Shown: positions 9,254 through 17,160, counted from the stretch's first letter. The stretch: 27,737 bases of DNA from an uncultured Austwickia sp. (GCA_934678955.1 CAKUSI010000017.1:1-27737), one strand, 5' to 3'. Numbers and translations are program-made. Notes: generated by a model not told the origin, from the sequence alone.

Positions 9254-9864
9254 TGGCCGCCCTCGTCATCGACGCGGCGCTCATCGCGCTCGGCGCGGCG
9301 GTGGCCGTGTTCGGCGGCTCGCCGCTCGTCCTAGGGGTCTTCCGACTCGTGGGCCGCAGCTCACAGCGCCGGGTGGGTGGCCGAATGCAGCGCCGACCGG
9401 GTGGCCGGATGCAGCGCCGAGGCGCCGGCAGGCCCCCGGCTCAGCACGAGTCGATCGCTCACGAGTCGATCGCTACTGCGCCGGGCGAACCCGAGGGCTC
9501 CCCACCGTCGGCGCAGGAGTCCTCGACCACGAGCACGTTGCCCCTGGACCCTGACATCACGCCCTCCCCGAGGACCGCGCCCCCTGACGGCGGCACCGAC
9601 ACGCGCCTGGCGGATCCGGACCTGCTGCCGGGCGGGGAGTGGATCGGCTACCTGGAGCGACTCGCGGTGTTCGCCACACTCACGGCAGGCTGGAAGGAGG
9701 GGCTGGCCCTGATCCTCGCGATCAAGGGCCTGGCCAGATATCCCGAGCTCGCGCTCACGGACAGCCGGGGCGCCGAGAAGTTCATCATCGGCACGCTCGC
9801 CAGCGTGCTGTTCGCGGCCGGATGCGCCGGCGTCACCGCCTGGCTCACCGGCCTCACCCGCTGA
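9253..9864 (+). CDS. Membrane protein paired with the SatD-like gene (DUF3307/SatE-like C-terminus)
   Basis: A 203-residue protein starting at an ATG that overlaps the upstream stop codon. It has one hydrophobic N-terminal segment (about 4-32), a long hydrophilic Pro/Ser/Thr-rich middle (35-125), and a C-terminal membrane part (about 130-202). The C-terminus, with ERLAVFATLTAGWKEGLALI, AIKGLARYPEL and EKFIIGTLASVL, resembles the end of DUF3307 proteins that accompany SatD genes. The linker holds two small duplications, GGRMQRR twice and HESIA twice, visible as direct repeats in the DNA around 9375-9480, which suggests replication slippage. The linker is probably tolerant of length change. Function unknown. 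Confidence 0.65.
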   Translation: MAALVIDAALIALGAAVAVFGGSPLVLGVFRLVGRSSQRRVGGRMQRRPGGRMQRRGAGRPPAQHESIAHESIATAPGEPEGSPPSAQESSTTSTLPLDPDITPSPRTAPPDGGTDTRLADPDLLPGGEWIGYLERLAVFATLTAGWKEGLALILAIKGLARYPELALTDSRGAEKFIIGTLASVLFAAGCAGVTAWLTGLTR

Positions 9865-9920
9865 CAACGGGCACGAGCGACCCAGGTCAGCCTCCCTTCG
9901 GATCCCGGATCAGTCGTCCC

Positions 9921-9941
9921 GCGATGCCAGGAAGGCATCGC
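9921..9941. terminator. Stem-loop between convergent genes
   Basis: A perfect 8-bp stem, GCGATGCC and GGCATCGC, with a 5-base loop. It lies between the ends of the satE-like gene (+) and the HipB-like gene (-), where a bidirectional terminator is expected. There is no T-tract, as is common in high-GC actinomycetes. Confidence 0.5.
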
Positions 9942-10010
9942 CGATCGGCTGTCCGCCAAGCAGTCGGTGCGCGCTCCGCCTGATACTCCCCCTGAGAGGT
10001 TCGGCACCCG

Positions 10011-10307
10011 TCAGAGGGGCCGTCGAGGCAGGTCATATGAGGGGTCCTCGAACTGAGCCTTCAACGTCACGTCCACCTCGCGCAGCGCCGCGAACAGGCG
10101 CTCCATCAGGAGCCCCGGCTTGCCCTGCTCCAGCTCCCACAGCCACTTCTGCGTGACGCCCAACCGCCGGGCCAACTCGCGTTGCGACCACCCCTGGATC
10201 TCCCGGCCCTGCCGGATCGCATCCCCCAACTGAGCCGGCGAAGTGATCCTCCCCTCGAACTGAGCCACAGCGTCCCCCGAGTCCGTTGACGTCGAAACCA
10301 ACGTCAC
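10011..10307 (-). CDS. HipB-like XRE-family DNA-binding protein (orphan antitoxin type)
   Basis: A 98-residue protein with a helix-turn-helix in the middle (about 28-82: LGDAIRQGREIQGWSQRELA, RRLGVTQKWLWELEQGKPG). The pattern matches HipB-type antitoxin/regulators, including the KWLWELEQGKP turn and the LFAALREVDVTLKAQ segment after it. The GTG at 10305-10307 lies inside a run of ACGTC repeats; a later in-frame GTG near residue 14 is an alternative and would place the repeats fully upstream. In HipBA operons hipA follows directly, but here the next sequence is a 146-bp gap and a stem-loop, so no toxin gene is present. It may control itself or a distant partner. Confidence 0.78.
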   Translation of the reverse strand: MTLVSTSTDSGDAVAQFEGRITSPAQLGDAIRQGREIQGWSQRELARRLGVTQKWLWELEQGKPGLLMERLFAALREVDVTLKAQFEDPSYDLPRRPL

Positions 10308-10345
10308 GGTACCGCGACGTCAAAATCAACGTCAAGGCACGTCAA
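10287..10345. promoter_or_regulatory. Cluster of ACGTC repeats at the start of the HipB-like gene
   Basis: Cores of ACGTC occur at 10289, 10301, 10317, 10329 and 10339, most as ACGTCA, which is TGACGT in the direction of the gene; three extend to TTGACGT. Spacings of 12, 16, 12 and 10 bases would place most on similar faces of the helix. The cluster covers the start codon and promoter area, a typical place for autoregulatory operators of HipB-like proteins. Binding is inferred. Confidence 0.5.
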
Positions 10346-10663
10346 TGCAACCCGTCACGCCGACACCGTCGCCACGACGCACCCCCCTGGAAGGGGCGAA
10401 TCTTCGCGTCGTAGCAGCGGCGCATCGCGGTGGGCGTCGCGTCCTGGGCGTGACGGGTCGCTCGATGAGTGTGCGGCTACCTTTTGCCGTAGGGGCAATC
10501 GCCGGCGCCCGCCGGGTCGACGGTAAACGTGAAGTAGATCACATCGGTCGCCTGTGGTGCGTGGTCGCGGATTCGCTTGTACGGCAGCGAGATTGGCCCT
10601 TCGTTCCAGGTTGCTTGAATCTCGCTGTGAGGCAAGAGCATTCACAGATGTCAGCGATAGTGA
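10346..10663. other. Non-coding stretch, no gene seen
   Basis: About 320 bases with mixed, somewhat lower GC and no frame of coding character. The only structure noted is an inverted pair, CTGTGA at 10625-10630 and TCACAG at 10641-10646, separated by 10 bases, upstream of the SOS box. It could be an operator but matches no consensus I know. Confidence 0.5.
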
Positions 10664-10693
10664 ATCGAACGGTTGTTCGATAGAATCGTAGAC
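10664..10693 (+). promoter_or_regulatory. Perfect LexA (SOS) box joined to a leaderless promoter
   Basis: ATCGAACGGTTGTTCGAT at 10664-10681 is a perfect palindrome with 7-bp arms. It contains the actinobacterial/mycobacterial SOS consensus TCGAAC-N4-GTTCGA exactly. The -10 hexamer TAGAAT (10681-10686) begins on its last base, and the ATG at 10694 lies 8 bases beyond, so transcription probably begins at or next to the start codon. LexA bound here would cover the promoter. Confidence 0.85.
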
Positions 10694-12379
10694 ATGTTCC
10701 AGACCTTCGACCACGACCCCCATGGCGGGGGCCAGGGCGCCCACGAGGGCGCCCGGTCGATGAAGCGCCGGCTGGGAGCACAGGAGTCTTCGACAGAGCA
10801 GCAGTCTGGTGCGACCTTGCAGTTTTCGGCGGCGCAGCAGGCTTCGGCAGCGCAGCGGGGGGTGGGGCAGGAGTCCCTGCCGGACGACATGGGTGTGGCG
10901 GATGGTGCGCGGTGGGTCGAGAGCCTCGGGGCGATGCGCCAGGCGTTGGGCCAGGTCGTGGATGTGCTGCCGCGGGTGGCCGGCGCTGACCTGGCGGCGC
11001 TGGCGGCTGCGGCGGCCGGGGTGGTGGCCGCGGCGAAAGCCGCACAGGCGGCGATCGTGTGGGAGGCCGACGAACGTGGGGTGATCGCGGCCTCGGATCA
11101 CCCGCGCGTGTCCGGGTGGGTGGAACAGTCCTGCCGGGAAGGCGACGCGCCGCTGACCCCGGGGGCCGGGCGGGCGTTGGAGCAGGTCACGAGGGCCTGC
11201 CGGGGGCACCACGACCTTGCCCCGCTACGCGCAGGCGTGCAGTGCGGGCAGATGCCGGTGGAGCGCGCCGCCGAAGTCGCGAGCACGTACCGGCGGCTCA
11301 AGGCCCGCATCGAGGTCAACCGCTGGGACGTGGTCCTGGCCGAGCTGATGGGATTCGTCGCAAGCGGCGCCCGCCGCGCCGATGTGGCGGCGCTGGAGGA
11401 GACGCTGATCGGACAGTACGGCCGCGAGGGTGAACTGGACGACGAACGCGACCGACTCTACGAACGACGCGAGATGACCACCTTCCGCAAGACCCGCGCG
11501 GGCATGTTGGAGGCCCGGATGCGGCTGGACCCCGCCTCCGAAGCGATACTCAGCGCGGCGCTACACGCCCTATCCGCCCCGTGCCCGGACCCCGACACCG
11601 GCAAGGCCGACCCGCGCACCCCCGGGATGCGCCGAGCCGACGCCCTGATGGCGATGGCCCGCCACGCGACCACCGCGGACCCGACCGTCCCCGGCACCGG
11701 CCCGACCGCCCGGGTCGTGGTCACCATGACCCTGGCCGACCTCCTCCACGACCTGGCCACCGCTGGCCACGAGCCCCCGCTCAAGCACGAGAAGACACGG
11801 CGGTCACGCCGTCAGGCGTCACCGGATCGCAACAGCTCACCGCAGGCTCAGAACCCGCGCGGGAGCCACGATCCCCGCGGTGGCCAAGACCCGCGAGGTG
11901 AGCACGACTCGCACGACGAGCACCACGAGCAGGGCGCGGACAACGCCCCCGACCCGGCGACGGCGCGTCCGCGTCGGGTGGGCATGACCGCCTTCGGGCA
12001 AGTACTCACCCCCACTGAGGTCCGCATGCTCGCGTGCGACGCACAGATCACCCCCGCCGTCCTCGGCGGCGCGGGAGAAGTCCTGGAGTTGGGCCGCTCG
12101 CGCCGCCTGGCCACCCCCGCGATCCTGACCGCGCTCGCGCTGCGCGACAAAGGCTGCAGCTACCCCGGATGCACCATGCCCCCCGGCTGGTCCGACGCGC
12201 ACCACCTGCGACATTGGGTCGAAGGCGGCCCCACCGAACCAGACAACATGACCCTGCTCTGCCGCCACCACCACACCACCGTGCACCGCCACCACCACAC
12301 CGGCGTGCTCATCAACGGCGGAGTGATCTGGCGCCGCCGCGACGGCTCCCCGATCGGCAACCACCCCCGCGCCGACTGA
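10694..12379 (+). CDS. 13E12-type DUF222 protein with C-terminal HNH endonuclease domain
   Basis: A 561-residue protein of the actinobacterial 13E12 repeat family. A Gln/Ala-rich start precedes the alpha-helical DUF222 region (about 70-370), then a charged low-complexity linker (about 370-420) with PRG, HD and SHDEHH runs, and an HNH domain near 485-535. The HNH motif is intact: CSYPGC, DAHHLRHW, GGPTEPDN, LLCRHHHTTVH. Metal-dependent DNA cleavage is expected from the family but the physiological role is unknown. The ATG at 10694 is chosen because the upstream in-frame TTG falls within the SOS box and the -10 fits a leaderless ATG. Induction by DNA damage is likely. Such genes are often multicopy and may recombine. 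Confidence 0.92.
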   Translation: MFQTFDHDPHGGGQGAHEGARSMKRRLGAQESSTEQQSGATLQFSAAQQASAAQRGVGQESLPDDMGVADGARWVESLGAMRQALGQVVDVLPRVAGADLAALAAAAAGVVAAAKAAQAAIVWEADERGVIAASDHPRVSGWVEQSCREGDAPLTPGAGRALEQVTRACRGHHDLAPLRAGVQCGQMPVERAAEVASTYRRLKARIEVNRWDVVLAELMGFVASGARRADVAALEETLIGQYGREGELDDERDRLYERREMTTFRKTRAGMLEARMRLDPASEAILSAALHALSAPCPDPDTGKADPRTPGMRRADALMAMARHATTADPTVPGTGPTARVVVTMTLADLLHDLATAGHEPPLKHEKTRRSRRQASPDRNSSPQAQNPRGSHDPRGGQDPRGEHDSHDEHHEQGADNAPDPATARPRRVGMTAFGQVLTPTEVRMLACDAQITPAVLGGAGEVLELGRSRRLATPAILTALALRDKGCSYPGCTMPPGWSDAHHLRHWVEGGPTEPDNMTLLCRHHHTTVHRHHHTGVLINGGVIWRRRDGSPIGNHPRAD

Positions 12380-12531
12380 GCGGGCCGCGCGGGCCGTGAC
12401 AGCGCCGGTTCTTGCGCACCCTTCACGTAATCCTCGGGGGGCAGAAGCACTCTGCTATGCACCATCGCGATGCACTATGGCCGTGAGCTAGCCTGTCCCT
12501 CTTGGGTTTACACCACGATGGAGGAAGCGAG

Positions 12532-12798
12532 TTGTCAGGCAGCTCCAGACGCCACTTCACCCCTCCCGCGTGGTCGCCCACGATCGCTTTCAGGGTCGGA
12601 CTGGTCACGCTGCTTGTAGGGGTGGCCGTTCAGTATCCAGCCCTGTACCTCGGCTCCAGCAATCAGTTCTTTCTGTGGTTATGGACCACGTTGCCGTTCA
12701 ACATGATCTTCCACATCTCGGCGACATTTGGATGCTGCATGATCGCGGTCTCCATCGCCATGCGGTGGTGCACCGAACGAGCGGAGCAACCATCGTGA
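12532..12798 (+). CDS. Small two-helix membrane protein of unknown function
   Basis: An 88-residue protein I do not recognise. The TTG at 12532 is preceded by GGAGG at 7-base spacing, a stronger case than the in-frame TTG at 12502. Two hydrophobic segments are visible: about residues 20-44 (AFRVGLVTLLVGVAVQYPALYL) and 47-78 (including FFLWLWTTLPFNMIFHI and CCMIAVSIAM). The C-terminus is charged. GC and third-position bias are lower than in the neighbours, with codons such as TTA, GTA and TTT, suggesting recent acquisition. It lies between the DUF222 gene and convergent rnj. The preceding gap holds a CATCGCGATG palindrome (12463-12472). Confidence 0.55.
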   Translation: MSGSSRRHFTPPAWSPTIAFRVGLVTLLVGVAVQYPALYLGSSNQFFLWLWTTLPFNMIFHISATFGCCMIAVSIAMRWCTERAEQPS

Positions 12799-12843
12799 GG
12801 GCAGACGGATAACCACCCGCTCGAGGCGCCTCCCGGCGGCGGG

Positions 12844-14529
12844 TCAGACCTCGATCACGACCGGGATGATCATCGGGCGTCGGCGCAGCTTGCCGCCCAC
12901 GAAGGAGCCGACCGTGCGACGTATCACCTGCTGCAGCTGATACGAGTCGGCCACGCCCTTCGCGAGCGCCTCCTCGACGGCCTCGGTCACCTTCGGCTCC
13001 ACCGCGGCGAACGCGTCCTCGTCCTCCGGGAATCCCCGCGTCAGGATCTCCGGCCCGGAGGAGACCTTGCCGGTGCTCGAGTCCACGACGACGATGATCG
13101 TCACGAAGCCCTCGTCGCGCAGGATGCGCCGGTCCTTCAGTAGCCCCTCGTCGATGGCGCCCACCGACGAGCCGTCCACGTAGACGTACCCGCATTCCAC
13201 CGCCCCGACGATCTTTGCGACGCCGTCCAGCAGGTCGACCACGACCCCGTTCTCGGCCAACACGACGCCGTCCTTGGGCACGCCGGTGGAGCGCGCCAAC
13301 GCGCCGTTGGCCACGAGGTGCCGCCACTCGCCATGCACCGGCAAGACGTTGCGCGGCTTCACGATGTTGTAGAGGTAGAGCAGCTCCCCCGCCGTCGCGT
13401 GCCCCGAGACGTGCACCTGCGCGTTGCCCTTGTGCACGACGTTCGCGCCGAGACGCATGAGCCCGTTGATCACGCGGTAGACGGCGTTCTCGTTGCCCGG
13501 GATCAGCGAGCTGGCCAGCAACACCGTGTCGCCCGGGCCGACCTCGATCTGGTGGTCGCGGTTCGCCATCCGCGACAGCGCGGCCATCGGCTCGCCCTGC
13601 GAGCCCGTGCAGATCAACACCTGCTCGTCGTCGGCCAGGTCGCCGAGCTTCTTCGCCTCGACGAGGGTGCGGTCGGGGACGCGCAGGTAGCCGAGCTCCG
13701 CCGCGATCGTCATGTTCCGGACCATCGAGCGTCCGACCATCGCGACCTTGCGCTCGAACTCCTCGGCCGCGTCGAGGACCTGCTGCACCCGGTGCACGTG
13801 CGAGGCGAAGCACGCGACGATGATCCGCCGTTCCGCCTTCTCGAAGACCCGCTCGATCGCCGGGTAGAGGTCCTTCTCGTGGATCGCGAACCCCGGGATG
13901 TCGGCGTTGGTCGAGTCGGTCAGGAACAGATCCACGCCCTCCTCGGCCAGGCGGGCATAGGCCCGTAGGTCCGTGAGGCGCCCGTCGAGCGGGAGCTGGT
14001 CCATCTTGAAGTCGCCGCTGTGCACGATCAGCCCCGCCGGGGTCCGGATGGCCACGGCGAGCGCGTCCGGGATCGAGTGGTTCACCGCGATGAACTCCAC
14101 GTCGAACGCCCCGAGCCGCTCCCGGTCGCCTTCCCGGACGGTGAGCGTGTACGGCTTGAGGCGGTGCTCCTTCAGCTTGGCCTCGACGAGGGCCAGCGTG
14201 AACGTCGAACCGATCAGCGGGATGTCACCCTTGTGGCGAAGCAGGTATGGCAACGCACCGATGTGGTCCTCGTGCCCGTGGGTGAGGACGATCGCCTCCA
14301 CGTCGTCGAGCCGGTCGAGGACATACCCGAAGTCCGGGAGGATCAGGTCCACGCCGGGCTGATGGTCGTCCGGGAACAGCACGCCGCAGTCGACGATCAG
14401 CAGCCGGCCCTCGTATTCGAAGACCGTCATGTTGCGACCGACCTCGCCGAGGCCGCCGAGGGCGACCACGCGGACCGCCCCGGGGGCGGGCGGGGGCGGC
14501 GGGCTCAGCTCCGGATGGGGATGACTCAC
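12844..14529 (-). CDS. rnj: Ribonuclease J
   Basis: A 561-residue metallo-beta-lactamase/beta-CASP ribonuclease acting in mRNA decay and rRNA maturation, with 5'-3' exo- and endonuclease activity in characterised homologues. The zinc motif is HGHEDH (H84, H86, D88, H89). Further conserved parts include GGLGEVGRNMTVFEY at the N-terminus, NHSIPDALAVAI, HSGDFKMDQ, the beta-CASP segment GSQGEPMAALSRMA, and HVSGHA near 370. The C-terminal domain (about 440-561) is complete. The GTG at 14529 gives MSHPHPEL, as in other actinobacterial RNase J proteins; an in-frame TTG at 14556 is less likely. It lies downstream of the rraA-like gene behind a probable terminator. Confidence 0.96.
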   Translation of the reverse strand: MSHPHPELSPPPPPAPGAVRVVALGGLGEVGRNMTVFEYEGRLLIVDCGVLFPDDHQPGVDLILPDFGYVLDRLDDVEAIVLTHGHEDHIGALPYLLRHKGDIPLIGSTFTLALVEAKLKEHRLKPYTLTVREGDRERLGAFDVEFIAVNHSIPDALAVAIRTPAGLIVHSGDFKMDQLPLDGRLTDLRAYARLAEEGVDLFLTDSTNADIPGFAIHEKDLYPAIERVFEKAERRIIVACFASHVHRVQQVLDAAEEFERKVAMVGRSMVRNMTIAAELGYLRVPDRTLVEAKKLGDLADDEQVLICTGSQGEPMAALSRMANRDHQIEVGPGDTVLLASSLIPGNENAVYRVINGLMRLGANVVHKGNAQVHVSGHATAGELLYLYNIVKPRNVLPVHGEWRHLVANGALARSTGVPKDGVVLAENGVVVDLLDGVAKIVGAVECGYVYVDGSSVGAIDEGLLKDRRILRDEGFVTIIVVVDSSTGKVSSGPEILTRGFPEDEDAFAAVEPKVTEAVEEALAKGVADSYQLQQVIRRTVGSFVGGKLRRRPMIIPVVIEV

Positions 14530-14589
14530 CCGCCCACGGTAGCGCGCGTGACGCAACTCACTCGCCGGCGGTCCCGCGCAAGCCGGTCG

Positions 14590-14607
14590 GGCCCCCCGGC
14601 GGGGGCC
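14590..14607 (-). terminator. GC-rich hairpin after the rraA-like gene
   Basis: A perfect 7-bp stem, GGCCCCC and GGGGGCC, around a 4-base loop, located 11 bases past the rraA-like stop and about 60 bases before the rnj start. It probably separates, at least partly, the two transcripts. No T-tract. Confidence 0.5.
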
Positions 14608-14617
14608 GGCCCGTACG

Positions 14618-15259
14618 TCAGCCGCAGGGACCCTCCGTGACGACGATCCCGTCGGCGTCGGCGTAGACGTGGTCCCCCGTCTGGATCGTCACCCCCGCGA
14701 CGGTGACCGGCACGCCCATGCTGCCGGTCCCGCCCGTCTGTGGGGCGATGGGGCTGGGGGCGAGCGCGTGGACGCCGAGGTCGATCGTCCTCAGGATCTC
14801 CACGTCACGGACCGTCCCGTGGACGATGACTCCCGCCCACCCGTTGTCCGCCGCGCGCCGGGCCATCGCGCCGGCCAGCAGAGGCAAGCGCAGCCGCTCT
14901 CCACCGTCGACGACCAACACGCGGCCCGCACCGGGCGCCTCGACGAGCTCGTTGACGAGCGAGCTGTCCTCGCTGCACGCGACCGTCACGACGGGACCCG
15001 CGTACACGTCCCGCCCCCCGAAGGCGCGCAGGACCGGCTCGAGGACGCGGGCGCCATTCCCCAGCGCGTCGCACAGCTGTGGCGTGGACCAGGCCCGGGT
15101 GGCGCTCTCCGGCGCCACCCGGTGTCGGCCTTCGGTGGTGTCAACGCCCTGCGGCAGGGGCGCATACTCGAAGTCCCGCAGGTCGTCCGGGACATTCGCC
15201 TCGGTCCACAGGTCTGCCCACGAGGTGGATGCCGTCAATGTGGCAGTGCTGCGCTCCAT
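14618..15259 (-). CDS. RraA-like protein / 4-hydroxy-4-methyl-2-oxoglutarate aldolase family
   Basis: A 213-residue member of the RraA/HMG aldolase fold. The core (about 55-210) has VVTVACSEDSSLVNELVEAP, GRVLVVDGGERLRLPLLAGA and GWAGVIVHGTVRDVE. R151-D152 are the substrate-arginine and metal-binding aspartate of HMG/CHA aldolases, so an aldolase or oxaloacetate decarboxylase activity is as likely as inhibition of RNase E. An N-terminal extension of about 50 residues is longer than in E. coli RraA (161 residues). The ATG has AAGGAG at good spacing. Its position just upstream of rnj is intriguing given the ribonuclease-regulator name, but no functional link should be assumed. Confidence 0.85.
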   Translation of the reverse strand: MERSTATLTASTSWADLWTEANVPDDLRDFEYAPLPQGVDTTEGRHRVAPESATRAWSTPQLCDALGNGARVLEPVLRAFGGRDVYAGPVVTVACSEDSSLVNELVEAPGAGRVLVVDGGERLRLPLLAGAMARRAADNGWAGVIVHGTVRDVEILRTIDLGVHALAPSPIAPQTGGTGSMGVPVTVAGVTIQTGDHVYADADGIVVTEGPCG

Positions 15260-15414
15260 GGTGGTCTCCTTCGCATAGTTGCTGTGGGACCACGCTGTCC
15301 CTATCGCTCGACTCTCGGCCAGAAGCCTGGATTACGAAAGGCAAGACGGTGCATTGGCAGTCGAACTCGTGGTGAGCATCCGGTGAACACATCCGGACGC
15401 GGCGACGAGATTCG

Positions 15415-15627
15415 TCCGCCGCGCGGCATGGAAGTGCCCGCGCCGCGCGGCGGAACGCCAGGTCGAACCGGGTGCACCGGCGGCATCGGCGCCGCTCGGC
15501 CCGGACGGTCGGACACCGCGACCGGGCGTGGAGATCCCCACGCCCCGACTCCCAGGGAAGCCGAGGCGTGGGGACGCTCGAGGGTCGCGGTGCCACCGGC
15601 TCGGGGGTTCGGGCGACACCGCGACCG
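15415..15627. repeat. Cluster of inverted and direct repeats in a 500-bp non-coding gap
   Basis: The gap between rraA and thyA (15260-15760) has no gene. A 13-bp perfect inverted pair, TCCGCCGCGCGGC at 15415-15427 and its complement at 15442-15454, forms a strong hairpin. CACCGCGACC occurs at 15514-15523 and 15617-15626, with its complement at 15583-15592, so the middle copy can pair with either. GGGCGTGG/CCACGCCC (15524-15545) makes a third hairpin. The loops of the first and third hairpins align as 20-bp imperfect copies. Could be a structured RNA, a recombination remnant, or an old coding repeat. Confidence 0.6.
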
Positions 15628-15748
15628 CCTATGACATCGTGATACGACGTCTGGCGTTACAGGCGTTGTATGGAAGTCGGCGCGCCCCTCGTTCACGGGC
15701 GCCACGTCCCGGTGAGCGGCGAGGGGGAACGGCCCGTCCGCAAGCCAT

Positions 15749-15761
15749 TAAGGTGTGCGGG
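15749..15761 (+). promoter_or_regulatory. Probable leaderless promoter of the thyA operon
   Basis: TAAGGT (15749-15754) is a TANNNT-class -10 element exactly 7 bases before the GTG at 15761, the start supported by alignment to E. coli ThyA. The AAGG inside it could also act as a weak ribosome site. Confidence 0.5.
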
Positions 15762-16573
15762 TGCGCGCGTACCTCGACCTGCTGCAACGGATCCTCGACG
15801 AGGGTGTGCGCCGCGGGGACCGTACGGGGACGGGCACGCTCGCGGTCTTCGGGCACCAGATGCGATTCGACCTGCAGGCCGGTTTCCCGGCGCTCACTAC
15901 CAAGAAGCTGCACCTACGCTCGATCATCGGAGAGCTGATCTGGTTCCTGCGGGGGGACACCAACGTGGCCTGGCTGCACGACCACGGGATCACGATCTGG
16001 GACGAATGGGCCGACGAGGACGGCGAGTTGGGCCCGATCTACGGCCACCAGTGGCGGAGCTGGCCCTCCCCCGACGGCCGCACGATCGATCAGATCGCGC
16101 AGGTCGTGGACGCGATCCGCGCCACTCCGTATTCCCGCCGGCACATCGTCTCGGCGTGGAACGTCGCGGAGGTCGAACAGATGGCCCTCCCGCCGTGTCA
16201 CACCATGTTCCAGTTCCATGTGGCGCCGGACCCCGCAGGCGGCCCGGACCGGCTGAGCTGCCAGCTCTACCAGCGCAGCGCCGACACCTTCCTCGGCGTC
16301 CCCTTCAACATCGCCAGCTACGCGCTGCTGACCCACATGGTCGCGCAGGTCACGGACCTGGCCGTCGGGGACTTCGTGCATACAATCGGCGACGCCCACC
16401 TCTACCTCAACCACCTCGACCAGGCCCGGCTCCAGCTGAGTCGCGAGCCGCGCTCCCTGCCGACGCTCCGGCTCAACCCGGCGCGGCGGGCGCTCGAGGA
16501 CTTCGCGATCGAGGACGTGGTGTTGGAGGGCTACGACCCCCAGCCCGGCATCAAGGCCCCGATCGCCGTATGA
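15761..16573 (+). CDS. thyA: Thymidylate synthase
   Basis: A 270-residue enzyme converting dUMP and methylene-tetrahydrofolate to dTMP and dihydrofolate. It aligns with E. coli ThyA almost without gaps: [44 protein letters not shown], then [11 protein letters not shown] with catalytic C146 at the E. coli number, [18 protein letters not shown] and [11 protein letters not shown] at the end. The GTG at 15761 gives [10 protein letters not shown], matching the E. coli N-terminus; a GTG two codons upstream is the alternative. The stop overlaps the dfrA start (ATGA), so ThyA and DHFR, which recycles its product, are co-translated. Confidence 0.97.
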   Translation: MRAYLDLLQRILDEGVRRGDRTGTGTLAVFGHQMRFDLQAGFPALTTKKLHLRSIIGELIWFLRGDTNVAWLHDHGITIWDEWADEDGELGPIYGHQWRSWPSPDGRTIDQIAQVVDAIRATPYSRRHIVSAWNVAEVEQMALPPCHTMFQFHVAPDPAGGPDRLSCQLYQRSADTFLGVPFNIASYALLTHMVAQVTDLAVGDFVHTIGDAHLYLNHLDQARLQLSREPRSLPTLRLNPARRALEDFAIEDVVLEGYDPQPGIKAPIAV

Positions 16574-17160
16574 CCATCGACGCCCCCGTCACCGCGTCCA
16601 ATTTCACCAGTGCGGCGGACGCCACTGTCTCCTCCAGCTCGGCAACCGCCACGCCCGACGCGCCGTCCGTCCGGCCGCGGGTCGTCCTCATCGCGATGGC
16701 CGGGGCCAACCGGGTCATCGGAGACGGCACCGACCAGCCGTGGCACCTACGCGAGGACCAGCGGCGGTTCGCGCAGCTGACCCGCGGGCACCCCATGGTG
16801 ATGGGGCGGGCCACCTTCGACACGTTCACGAAACCACTGCCCGGCCGGCCGCACGTCGTGGTCACCCGGGATCGCGGCTGGTCGGCGCCAGGCCGACCCG
16901 ACGTGCACGTCGCGCACGACCCCCACGAGGCGCTGCAGCTGGCCGCGACGCTGCCCGGCGGCGCCGAGCGCATCGCGGTCATCGGCGGAGGACAGATCTA
17001 TGCGGCGCTGCTCGACGCGGCCGACGCCGTGGAACTCACCGAGGTCGACGCGGAGGCCCCCGGGGACGTCCTCTTCCCAGAGCTCCCGGAGTCCGAATGG
17101 CGCCAGGCGGGCCGCGACGACCGGTGCGCGTTCGCCTACGTCACGTACGAGCGGCGCTGA
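16570..17160 (+). CDS. dfrA: Dihydrofolate reductase
   Basis: A 196-residue NADPH-dependent enzyme regenerating tetrahydrofolate after thymidylate synthesis. Motifs: [25 protein letters not shown] with D63 in the place of E. coli D27, [25 protein letters not shown] and [12 protein letters not shown]. Residues 1-36 are an Ala/Thr/Ser-rich extension absent from the E. coli enzyme (159 residues) and probably disordered. An internal start would remove it, but no ribosome site supports one and the ATG overlaps the thyA stop, which argues for the long form. Confidence 0.95.
   Translation: MTIDAPVTASNFTSAADATVSSSSATATPDAPSVRPRVVLIAMAGANRVIGDGTDQPWHLREDQRRFAQLTRGHPMVMGRATFDTFTKPLPGRPHVVVTRDRGWSAPGRPDVHVAHDPHEALQLAATLPGGAERIAVIGGGQIYAALLDAADAVELTEVDAEAPGDVLFPELPESEWRQAGRDDRCAFAYVTYERR

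Noticed and set aside
9865..10010. A hipA toxin gene downstream of the HipB-like gene
   Set aside because: Only 146 bases with a stem-loop lie there and the next gene converges from the other strand.
10625..10646. CTGTGA...TCACAG as a CRP/GlxR site
   Set aside because: The spacer is 10 bases rather than the 6 of the TGTGA-N6-TCACA consensus.
10345..10683. A 112-codon open frame upstream of the DUF222 gene
   Set aside because: No ribosome site, no recognisable domain, atypical composition, and it runs through the SOS box and promoter.
14669..15634. A long plus-strand frame antisense to rraA continuing into the repeat region
   Set aside because: It overlaps a well-supported gene and its sequence is Gly/Arg/Pro-rich without any conserved motif.
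15670..16569. Upstream extension of the dfrA frame across thyA
   Set aside because: It is out of frame with thyA, which has a complete catalytic motif set; dfrA homology begins only after the ATG at 16570.
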